Assembly (NCBI GenBank): GCA_002427845.1
Contig: DIYZ01000191.1
Span: 10,068 to 23,064 of the forward strand
Reading direction: 5' to 3'
From: Chloracidobacterium sp. UBA6041
GTDB lineage: Bacteria; Acidobacteriota; Blastocatellia; Pyrinomonadales; Pyrinomonadaceae
DNA: 12,997 nt
Shown: piece after piece, positions 7,259 to 12,997 of the stretch
Position numbering within the stretch: the stretch's first letter is position 1
Layout of the letters: the number at the start of each line of letters is the position of its first letter
Notes under the pieces: model-generated
What the model was told of the DNA's origin: nothing
Seen by the model: the letters and a program-made list of their open reading frames with translations, nothing else
The model's database searches: none
Program-made: the position numbers and the translations under genes

Positions 7259-8077
7259 ATGAAGCCGCTATTCGCAATAGCACTAATCGTCATCATTTCC
7301 GTGCTTTTTGGTCAAGCTGCGTGCTCAAGGAAGAAGCTTCCGGATGTCAATACCAATGCCTCGGCCGGCGTCACCAGCAGCACGGAGCAGGATCGATCAC
7401 AGGCGCGCGTTTATCTGGACGAAGGCAAGGAACTTTATCGCACCGACCAGGATGAAAAGGCAGTAGTGGTATTTCAAAAAGCGCTGAAACTGGATCCGGA
7501 TCTGGCGGAAGCGTATTTTCGTCTGGGTCTTGCGTATGAAGCGCTGGGCAAGCAGCACGAAGCCGAAGACTCGTATAAGAAGGCCGTTGAGAAGCACAAG
7601 AAGTATCTTGAGGCCAACAGCAAGGACGCCGAAGCTCACTACGATTTGGGCCAGACATACGCCGGCCTCCACCTCTATAGCGAGGCTGTGAAGGAATATC
7701 GGCAGGCAACGCATTTGAAGGATGACGATGCGGATATCTTCTACGATTTGGGTACGGCGCTAATGAAGCTAGCCCAATACGATGAGGCCGCAGCTGCCTT
7801 TTCCAAGTCGCTGGAGATCGATCCGGAAAATTATCGCGCGGAGGATGCGCTTGAAGAAGCCCGCGATGGCGTGCAACGAATTAAGGCCGGAAAGAAACAT
7901 CAGGAAGATTTGTTGAAGAAACAAAAAGAAGAAGAACTCAAGACGGGTGAGGACGGCACAGAGTCGAACACTTCACCGTCGTCTTCCAATTCAAAATCGT
8001 TAAATTCAAAACCCTCCAATTCAAAATCAAAACCGACTAATTCTAATTCAAGATCAACTGGCGTTCGCACGCCTTGA
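7259..8077 (+). CDS. TPR-repeat protein with signal peptide, possible lipoprotein
   Basis: A 272-residue exported protein of unknown specific role; tetratricopeptide repeats usually act as protein-binding scaffolds. Residues 1-21 form a signal peptide (MKPLFAIALIVIISVLFG) followed by Cys22. The residues before the Cys are QAA, so the -3 position is not the usual Leu/Val/Ile, and lipidation is plausible but not certain. Four TPR units span roughly 47-191, with signatures such as ALKLDPDLAEAYFRLGLAYEALGK and SLEIDPENYRAEDALEEA. A charged helical stretch (KKHQEDLLKKQKEEE) is followed by a Ser/Asn/Lys/Pro-rich tail from about 240, coded by a 15-bp DNA repeat. I chose the ATG at 7259; a GTG at 7247 is in frame, and neither has a strong ribosome site. 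It stands alone and same-strand neighbours are at least 340 bp downstream. Confidence 0.85.
   Translation: MKPLFAIALIVIISVLFGQAACSRKKLPDVNTNASAGVTSSTEQDRSQARVYLDEGKELYRTDQDEKAVVVFQKALKLDPDLAEAYFRLGLAYEALGKQHEAEDSYKKAVEKHKKYLEANSKDAEAHYDLGQTYAGLHLYSEAVKEYRQATHLKDDDADIFYDLGTALMKLAQYDEAAAAFSKSLEIDPENYRAEDALEEARDGVQRIKAGKKHQEDLLKKQKEEELKTGEDGTESNTSPSSSNSKSLNSKPSNSKSKPTNSNSRSTGVRTP
7985..8028 (+). repeat. 15-bp coding tandem repeat in the TPR gene tail
   Basis: AATTCAAAA recurs at 7988, 8003 and 8018 with a 15-bp period, and the 14-mer TCCAATTCAAAATC is exact at 7985 and 8015. It encodes a pentapeptide pattern of the form NSK-x-x. The AT-rich composition differs from the rest of the gene, which suggests repeat expansion by slippage. 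Confidence 0.8.
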
Positions 8078-8177
8078 GCTGCAGAGTTAAGGACACTTAA
8101 GAAACGAGGAGTAGAAGGGGAACTTATCAACGACAGTCGCCGGAGTCAGCTCCTTCCTGTGAGTAATCAACGATTGA

Positions 8178-8205
8178 TTGACTCGCGTGTTAAGCGAGCT
8201 ATAAC
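8178..8205 (+). promoter_or_regulatory. Putative sigma70-type promoter upstream of the small membrane protein
   Basis: TTGACT (8178-8183) and TATAAC (8200-8205) are 16 nt apart, each matching five of six consensus bases. The inverted repeat CTCGC/GCGAG (8182-8186 and 8194-8198) overlaps the -35 end and the spacer and could be an operator. It lies in the 340-bp gap after the TPR gene (8078-8417) and would give a leader of about 205 nt for the ORF at 8418. I see nothing else definite in that gap. Confidence 0.5.
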
Positions 8206-8417
8206 CCAACGCAACTGCCGTTTGATTCGGTCAGCAGAGAAAGCCGCAAGAGAAAACAGCGCTATTTGGTCTTGAAGGATTAAGTCGTCTGGAAACCCGC
8301 AGTGAAAGACTATCTTCTGGCTGCACGGGCGTGCGCGCCGGCAACAATAATCTTATAGTAGAAGTCCAAAAGGTTTGACTGGAGTATTGAGAGCAAGTTA
8401 AGGAGAACCAAGCACTA

Positions 8418-8588
8418 ATGGCTACATACACGCCGCCACCGTATTTTCCGCAAGGCTCGCTGGCGCCTCCGGACAAAAATCGTTACACGAAATTTAAACT
8501 GATGGTCTTTGCGGTAGCGATTTTGCTGCTTTTATTGTTGGGCGGAATTGGTTGGGGAATTTGGCATCTGCTGAAGTCAGTTTTGTAG
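8418..8588 (+). CDS. Small single-pass membrane protein (56 aa)
   Basis: A 56-residue protein with a proline-rich N-terminus (MATYTPPPYFPQGSLAPP), a short basic stretch (KNRYTKFK), then one hydrophobic helix from about 28 to 49 with six consecutive leucines and a GGIGWGIW segment, ending HLLKSVL. The positive charges before the helix predict a cytoplasmic N-terminus with the helix in the inner membrane. AAGGAG at 8400-8405, 12 nt before the ATG, is a good ribosome site, and a likely promoter lies about 210 bp upstream. I recognise no family. The ribosome site, codon pattern and clear topology argue for a real gene. It ends about 100 bp before the promoter of the candidate RNA gene. Confidence 0.65.
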   Translation: MATYTPPPYFPQGSLAPPDKNRYTKFKLMVFAVAILLLLLLGGIGWGIWHLLKSVL

Positions 8589-8691
8589 TGGGTTTGGTTG
8601 CGAGTCTGCTTTCGCCGAGCCCCGTTTCATGTCCGCAATTCAATGTTTAAAACTAAACGTGAGTGACCTGGATTCGTTCCCGCACCGGCGC

Positions 8692-8720
8692 TTGACAGTT
8701 GAGTCGCTGACCCTTATAGT
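8692..8720 (+). promoter_or_regulatory. Strong sigma70-type promoter
   Basis: TTGACA at 8692-8697, a 17-nt spacer, and TATAGT at 8715-8720: a perfect -35 box, a five-of-six -10 box and optimal spacing, the best promoter match I found in the window. The start point would be near 8727. It should drive the candidate 6S RNA, and read-through could give rpsL a leader of about 475 nt. The stretch 8589-8691 before it shows nothing else. Confidence 0.75.
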
Positions 8721-8726
8721 TTTCCG

Positions 8727-8991
8727 TTTCGGACTGACAGTCTGAGGTCAACAATGCAACGTCCGGTTGGTTCTGTCGGTGTGGAGGCGTTGCCCGACTG
8801 GCAATGGTGCAGTCGGTTTGACAAATATTGTGGCGTAAGTCGCCTGCGTCGCGTTGGTTATCTTTCGCTCCAGCGCAGGCACGCGTGAAAAGGTCTTGCG
8901 GCCTTCTCGTCTTAGGAATGCGACGCCACAGAAAAGTCGGCTTATGGGAAGCCACGATCCACGCCCGCCCGAGTTGGTGAAGTCAGAACAT
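8727..8991 (+). ncRNA. ssrS: Candidate 6S RNA
   Basis: 6S RNA binds sigma70 RNA polymerase by mimicking an open promoter, as a long hairpin with a central bubble. Bases 8911-8930 (CTTAGGAATGCGACGCCACA) agree at 16 of 20 positions with the 3' strand of the E. coli 6S apical arm as I remember it. They pair correctly: TGTGGCGT (8829-8836) with ACGCCACA (8923-8930). Inner stems include GCCTGCG/CGCAGGC (8842-8848 with 8874-8880). On the 3' side of the bubble GGCTT-ATGGG-AAGCC (8939-8953) forms a small hairpin in the place where E. coli 6S has one. The outer stem is GGTGTGGA (8778-8785) with TCCACGCC (8958-8965), and GTTCTG (8770-8775) faces CAGAAC (8984-8989). A strong promoter precedes it. Length (about 220 core, up to 265 nt) exceeds the usual 180-200, and no clear terminator is seen, so the ends are estimates. 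Confidence 0.55.
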
Positions 8992-9038
8992 CCCTAACAG
9001 AAATATTTATTAACAGGGCAGCTCGTCTGCGCTGACTG

Positions 9039-9162
9039 CCGGACAAAGCGAGTCCCCGCCTCGGGGTTGCGCGATGAAGTTCCGGAAAGAGGCAGGCAAC
9101 GCCCTTTTGCGCGCTGAACACAGGAGCGCATCCACCACCCCAGCCGGGCTGGCAGGCTGGGG
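9039..9162 (+). promoter_or_regulatory. Structured leader upstream of rpsL
   Basis: Two hairpin units lie before rpsL. CCGGA (9039-9043) pairs with TCCGG (9081-9085) around an inner CCCCG-CCT-CGGGG stem (9054-9066). CCCCAGCC (9138-9145) pairs with GGCTGGGG (9155-9162) around a 9-nt loop. The latter resembles a dispersed CCCCAGCC...GGCTGGGG intergenic element. Either regulatory leader structure or inserted repeat would fit. The stretch 8992-9038 contains an AT-rich patch near 9001-9014 but no convincing promoter. Confidence 0.4.
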
Positions 9163-9202
9163 ACCCCGGTTTAGCGAGAGTTGAAAGATTGAGGAAAGAT
9201 CA

Positions 9203-9586
9203 GTGCCGACGATAAATCAGCTTGTTCGCAAGGGTCGCCAGGCAGTCAAGTACAAGACGGCCAGCCCGGCGCTTCAGAGTTCGCCACAGAAGCGGGGCGT
9301 TTGTACGCGCGTGTATACGCAGACACCGAAAAAGCCAAATTCGGCTTTGCGCAAAGTGGCGCGAGTTCGTCTGACTAACGGGATAGAGGTCACGACTTAC
9401 ATTCCCGGCGTTGGTCACAATCTCCAGGAGCACTCCATCGTTCTGATTCGCGGGGGGCGCGTTAAGGATCTGCCGGGAGTGCGCTATCACGTTATTCGCG
9501 GAACACTCGATTCGGTAGGCGTTGCCGATCGCAAACAGGGGCGTTCGAAGTATGGCACCAAGCGGCCGAAGGCGGCGGGTAAATAG
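9203..9586 (+). CDS. rpsL: 30S ribosomal protein S12
   Basis: A 127-residue protein of the 30S decoding centre, full length for the family. The sequence PTINQLVRKGR, TPKKPNSALRKVARVRLTNG, GHNLQEHSIVLIRGGRVKDLPGVRYH and RSKYGTKRPK is diagnostic. The lysines at the streptomycin-related positions (in TPKKPNS and GGRVKDLPG) are wild-type. The Asp in KDLPG is the residue that is methylthiolated in E. coli. The start is GTG at 9203, preceded by GAGGA at 9191-9195 with 7-nt spacing; no ATG in this frame fits. It is the first gene of the str operon. Confidence 0.99.
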   Translation: MPTINQLVRKGRQAVKYKTASPALQSSPQKRGVCTRVYTQTPKKPNSALRKVARVRLTNGIEVTTYIPGVGHNLQEHSIVLIRGGRVKDLPGVRYHVIRGTLDSVGVADRKQGRSKYGTKRPKAAGK

Positions 9587-9587
9587 A

Positions 9588-9664
9588 ATTGCGGATTTCG
9601 AAGTGCGGATTTCGAATTAGCCCGAGCAATTTTTCAGTCCGCAATCTGAATTGCGCAATCCGAA
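9588..9664. repeat. Direct and inverted repeats in the rpsL-rpsG gap
   Basis: TGCGGATTTCGAA occurs at 9590-9602 and 9604-9616 (14-bp period). ATTGCGGA (9588-9595) can pair with TCCGCAAT (9638-9645), and a further related inverted copy, GCGCAATCCGAAATT, follows at about 9653. In E. coli this gap is where S7 binds to repress the operon; here the content looks like generic repeat DNA, and I see no E. coli-like S7 site. Confidence 0.6.
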
Positions 9665-9675
9665 ATTGAGGAGCT

Positions 9676-10146
9676 ATGCCAAGACGAAGAGTTGCAGAGA
9701 GACGAGAAGTACTTCCCGACCCGATTTACAACAGCCCGCTGGTGACGAAGTTTATTAACGGCGTCATGTTACAAGGCAAGAAGTCGGTGGCCGAGATCAT
9801 CTTCTATACCGCCATGAAGCAGATTGGCGATAAGACCGGCGAGGAGCCGCTGAAGGTTTTTAAGCGTGCGATCGATAACGTAAAGCCAACTGTCGAAGTT
9901 AAGTCGCGGCGCGTTGGTGGTTCGACTTATCAGGTGCCCATCGAGGTACACCAGGAAAGACGCGGCGCGCTGGCGATTCGCTGGATTGTTTCGTACGCGC
10001 GCGGCCGCGGCGAAAAAACGATGACTGACCGTCTGGCTGGCGAGATTCTTGACGCGGCCAACAACCGCGGCAACTCAGTAAAGAAGAAAGAAGATACGCA
10101 CCGCATGGCGGATGCAAACAAGGCGTTTGCGCATTACAAGTTCTAG
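9676..10146 (+). CDS. rpsG: 30S ribosomal protein S7
   Basis: A 156-residue primary 16S rRNA-binding protein that nucleates assembly of the 30S head; it matches the usual bacterial length. Diagnostic segments are MPRRRVAERREVLPDPIYNSPLV at the start, FINGVMLQGKKSVAE, the hairpin VKSRRVGGSTYQVPIEV, and EDTHRMADANKAFAHYKF at the end. GAGGAG at 9668-9673 lies close before the ATG at 9676 and supports that start. It is the second gene of the operon, 89 bp after rpsL. Confidence 0.99.
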   Translation: MPRRRVAERREVLPDPIYNSPLVTKFINGVMLQGKKSVAEIIFYTAMKQIGDKTGEEPLKVFKRAIDNVKPTVEVKSRRVGGSTYQVPIEVHQERRGALAIRWIVSYARGRGEKTMTDRLAGEILDAANNRGNSVKKKEDTHRMADANKAFAHYKF

Positions 10147-10163
10147 AAAAGCCGTGAACAGGA

Positions 10164-10213
10164 AACCGTAAACCGGCAACAGGCAAGCGGTTTACGATTC
10201 ACGATTTACGGTT
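10164..10213. repeat. Alternative hairpins in the rpsG-fusA gap
   Basis: CGTAAACCG (10167-10175) pairs with CGGTTTACG (10188-10196) around 12 nt. The overlapping AACCGTAAA (10164-10172) pairs equally with TTTACGGTT (10205-10213). The two 9-bp stems exclude each other. The second reaches to within 9 nt of the fusA start codon, where no good ribosome site is seen. This may be a translational switch or only a run of GTTTACG-type repeats. Confidence 0.5.
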
Positions 10214-10221
10214 CTCGAGTT

Positions 10222-12318
10222 ATGGCTAAGCAGGATCTAAATCTAACCAGGAATATCGGCATCATGGCCCACATCGATGCCGGTAAGACCACCACCACCG
10301 AACGGGTGCTTTATTACACGGGCATCACGCACAAAATTGGCGAGGTGCATGAAGGCACAGCCACGATGGACTGGATGGAACAGGAACAGGAGCGCGGTAT
10401 CACGATTACCAGCGCTGCGACGACCTGTTTCTGGGAACGGAACGGCGTCGATCATCGCATCAATATTATCGACACTCCGGGTCACGTCGACTTCACGATG
10501 GAAGTGGAGCGTTCGTTGCGCGTGCTCGACGGTGCGGTGGCGGTGTTTGACGGCGTCGCCGGCGTTGAGCCGCAATCAGAAACTGTTTGGCGGCAAGCCG
10601 ATAAATACGGCGTGCCCCGCATATGCTTCATCAATAAGCTCGATCGCGCGGGCGCGTCTTTCGATCGTTCATTTGAATCAATTATCACGCGCCTTGGCGC
10701 AAACCCGGTCGCCATTCAAATCCCTATCGGCCTCGAGGATCAATTCAAAGGCGTCGTCGATGTTATCGCGATGAAGGGTTTGATTTGGAACGACGAGAGC
10801 AAGGGCTCGGAATACGAAACAGCGGATATTCCTGAGGACCTTAAAGAAGCGGCCGCAGCGGCCCACGAGAAACTGATTGAAGCGGTGGCCACCGTCGACG
10901 ATGGCTTGATGCACCAGTACATCGAAGGCGAGCACATAACCGACGAAGAGATTCGCAAAGCACTGCGCAAGGGAACTCTCGAATTGAAATTGGTCCCCGT
11001 CGTAACCGGTTCAGCTTTCAAGAACAAAGGGGTACAGACTCTGCTCGACGCGGTCGTTGACTATCTGCCGTCGCCGCTCGACGTGCCGCCGGTTGAGGGC
11101 GTTAATCCAAAGACCGGGCAGATTGAAGCTCGCCCAGCGGACGCCGCTGCGCCTTTTGCCGGTCTGGTTTTCAAGATCATGGCTGACAAGCATCTCGGCC
11201 AGTTGTCTTTCGTTCGCATTTACAGCGGTACAATTAAGGCCGGTTCCTACGCCTACAATCCCACCAAAGAAACAAGAGAGCGTGTCGGCCGCTTGATGCG
11301 CATGCACGCCAACAAGCGCGAAGACATCGAAGATGCGAGCGCGGGCGAGATCATTGCCATTGGCGGAATGAAGCAGGTAACCACGGGCGACACGGTTTGC
11401 GACGAGAATAAGCCGATTATCCTCGAGCGGATGGAGTTTCCCGCTCCGGTGATTCGCGTGGCGGTGGAGCCGAAGACTCGACAGGATCAGGACAAACTTG
11501 GTTTGGCGTTGAACCGGTTGGCTCAGGAAGATCCTTCTTTCAATGTTTCAACCGATACCGAGACTGGTCAAACGATCATCGCCGGCATGGGTGAGCTTCA
11601 CCTTGAGATAATTGTCGATCGCATGAAGCGCGAGTTTGGCGTTGAGGCAAATGTGGGCAAACCGCAGGTTGCTTATCGTGAAACGATTACTCGGCCCGCG
11701 CCCGGCAAAGAGATCTATAAGAAACAGACAGGCGGTCGCGGTCAATTCGGCCACGTTGAGATTGAGATCGAGCCGGCACCGGGCGAAGGCTTTGTATTCG
11801 AGAACAAGATTACAGGCGGTGCGATCCCCAAGGAGTACATCAAGCCTGTCGAGCAGGGAATTAAGGACGCAATGGAGCGTGGTTTCCTCGCGGGCTATGA
11901 GTTGGTGGACATCCGGGTGCGCCTGGTCTTTGGTAATTACCACGAGGTCGATTCGGACGAGCGCTCGTTCCACATTGCCGGCTCGCTGGCATTTCAGGAT
12001 GCCTTGCGAAAGGCCAAGCCGGTGTTGCTCGAGCCAATCATGCGCATCGAGGTCGTGACTCCCGACGACTACATGGGCGCTGTTACCGGAGACTTGAAGC
12101 GCCGGCGGGGAAAGATCGAAAAAATGGAGCCGCGGCCGGGTGGTGCGCAGGTGCTAACTTCATTCGTGCCCCTTTCAGAGATGTTTGGTTATGCGACTGA
12201 TTTGCGTTCAGCCACTCAGGGGCGCGCGACCTCGACAATGCACTTTGAGCGCTACGAACAGGCGCCGAAGAGTGTTGCTGAAGAAGTAATCGCAAAGGTT
12301 CAGGGCGTAGCTAAATAA
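10222..12318 (+). CDS. fusA: Elongation factor G
   Basis: A 698-residue translational GTPase that drives ribosomal translocation and, with RRF, subunit recycling; it has typical full length. GTPase motifs: G1 AHIDAGKT (16-23), G2 around ERGITI (57-62), G3 DTPGHVDF (84-91), G4 NKLD (138-141), G5 GSAFKNKG (263-270). Domains II to V follow, with GMGELHLEIIVDRMKREFGVEA (domain III) and RGQFGHVEIEIEP (domain IV) recognisable, and a canonical end (MFGYATDLRSATQGRATSTM). The ATG at 10222 gives the standard N-terminus, yet the upstream ribosome site is poor and hairpins lie close by, so translation may depend partly on coupling with rpsG. It lies 75 bp after rpsG. Confidence 0.99.
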   Translation: MAKQDLNLTRNIGIMAHIDAGKTTTTERVLYYTGITHKIGEVHEGTATMDWMEQEQERGITITSAATTCFWERNGVDHRINIIDTPGHVDFTMEVERSLRVLDGAVAVFDGVAGVEPQSETVWRQADKYGVPRICFINKLDRAGASFDRSFESIITRLGANPVAIQIPIGLEDQFKGVVDVIAMKGLIWNDESKGSEYETADIPEDLKEAAAAAHEKLIEAVATVDDGLMHQYIEGEHITDEEIRKALRKGTLELKLVPVVTGSAFKNKGVQTLLDAVVDYLPSPLDVPPVEGVNPKTGQIEARPADAAAPFAGLVFKIMADKHLGQLSFVRIYSGTIKAGSYAYNPTKETRERVGRLMRMHANKREDIEDASAGEIIAIGGMKQVTTGDTVCDENKPIILERMEFPAPVIRVAVEPKTRQDQDKLGLALNRLAQEDPSFNVSTDTETGQTIIAGMGELHLEIIVDRMKREFGVEANVGKPQVAYRETITRPAPGKEIYKKQTGGRGQFGHVEIEIEPAPGEGFVFENKITGGAIPKEYIKPVEQGIKDAMERGFLAGYELVDIRVRLVFGNYHEVDSDERSFHIAGSLAFQDALRKAKPVLLEPIMRIEVVTPDDYMGAVTGDLKRRRGKIEKMEPRPGGAQVLTSFVPLSEMFGYATDLRSATQGRATSTMHFERYEQAPKSVAEEVIAKVQGVAK

Positions 12319-12330
12319 AGTGATCAGTCA

Positions 12331-12350
12331 TGAGTGATGAGTGATGAGTC
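12331..12350. repeat. Short tandem repeat in the fusA-tuf gap
   Basis: TGAGTGA is repeated twice and followed by a partial third unit. GTGATGA (12341-12347) can also pair with TCATCAC (12359-12365), and CTCTTC (12371-12376) with GAAGAG (12383-12388). No T-run follows, so transcription into tuf is probably not blocked. Confidence 0.6.
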
Positions 12351-12413
12351 GGTGAACGTCATCACGAATCCTCTTCCTTAATGAAGAGAGAAAGAGATTA
12401 AGGAGCGACATAC

Positions 12414-12997
<584 letters not shown>

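Noticed and set aside
8231..8476. 81-residue minus-strand ORF
   Set aside because: It overlaps the better supported small plus-strand gene and has no ribosome site or family resemblance.
8818..8846. TTGACA within the 6S-like region as a second promoter
   Set aside because: No acceptable -10 hexamer lies 15-19 nt downstream; the bases fall in the predicted bubble strand of the RNA.
8653..8955. 100-residue minus-strand ORF
   Set aside because: It overlaps the strong plus-strand promoter and the 6S-like fold, has a low-complexity, basic, unrecognisable sequence and no convincing start signals.
8727..8991. RNase P RNA, tmRNA or SRP RNA as an identity for the structured RNA
   Set aside because: The length is too short for RNase P or tmRNA, no tRNA-like acceptor end is present, and the conserved SRP loop and RNase P GAGGAAAGTCC-type core are missing.

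Overview
The window looks like chromosomal DNA of moderate GC content from a free-living Gram-negative bacterium. From gene order, protein style and the intergenic repeats I think of Acidobacteriota, perhaps the Blastocatellia/Pyrinomonadaceae side; this is inference, as nothing in the window proves the taxon. It has two housekeeping ends. On the left is the 3' two thirds of rpoC (RNA polymerase beta'). On the right is the str operon, rpsL-rpsG-fusA-tuf, with tuf cut by the window edge.

The two blocks are normally close together. Here about 6 kb separates them. From left to right this holds: an intrinsic terminator after rpoC and a cluster of palindromic repeats; a convergent SAM-dependent methyltransferase whose last residues and stop codon lie inside one repeat; a second cluster of REP-like hairpins; an organophosphate:phosphate antiporter (GlpT/UhpT family); a stand-alone LigD-type ATP-dependent DNA ligase; a decayed Ig-like-domain gene fragment on the minus strand; a TPR protein with a signal peptide and a low-complexity tail; and a 56-residue single-pass membrane protein. 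These genes show no common pathway and look like an accessory insertion between core genes.

The stretch from 8589 to 9202 has no gene but is not empty. A near-ideal sigma70-type promoter (TTGACA, 17-nt spacer, TATAGT) at 8692-8720 precedes a segment that folds like 6S RNA and carries a stretch similar to the 3' strand of the E. coli 6S apical arm. A structured rpsL leader follows. I regard the candidate 6S RNA as the most valuable unannotated item here.

In the str operon, rpsL and rpsG encode 30S proteins S12 and S7, fusA encodes EF-G and tuf encodes EF-Tu, so translation machinery and elongation factors are co-expressed. Each intergenic gap in this operon (89, 75 and 95 bp) carries short direct or inverted repeats. 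No tRNA, rRNA, CRISPR array, complete insertion sequence or phage gene was seen. I found no clear new multi-gene defence or metabolic system.
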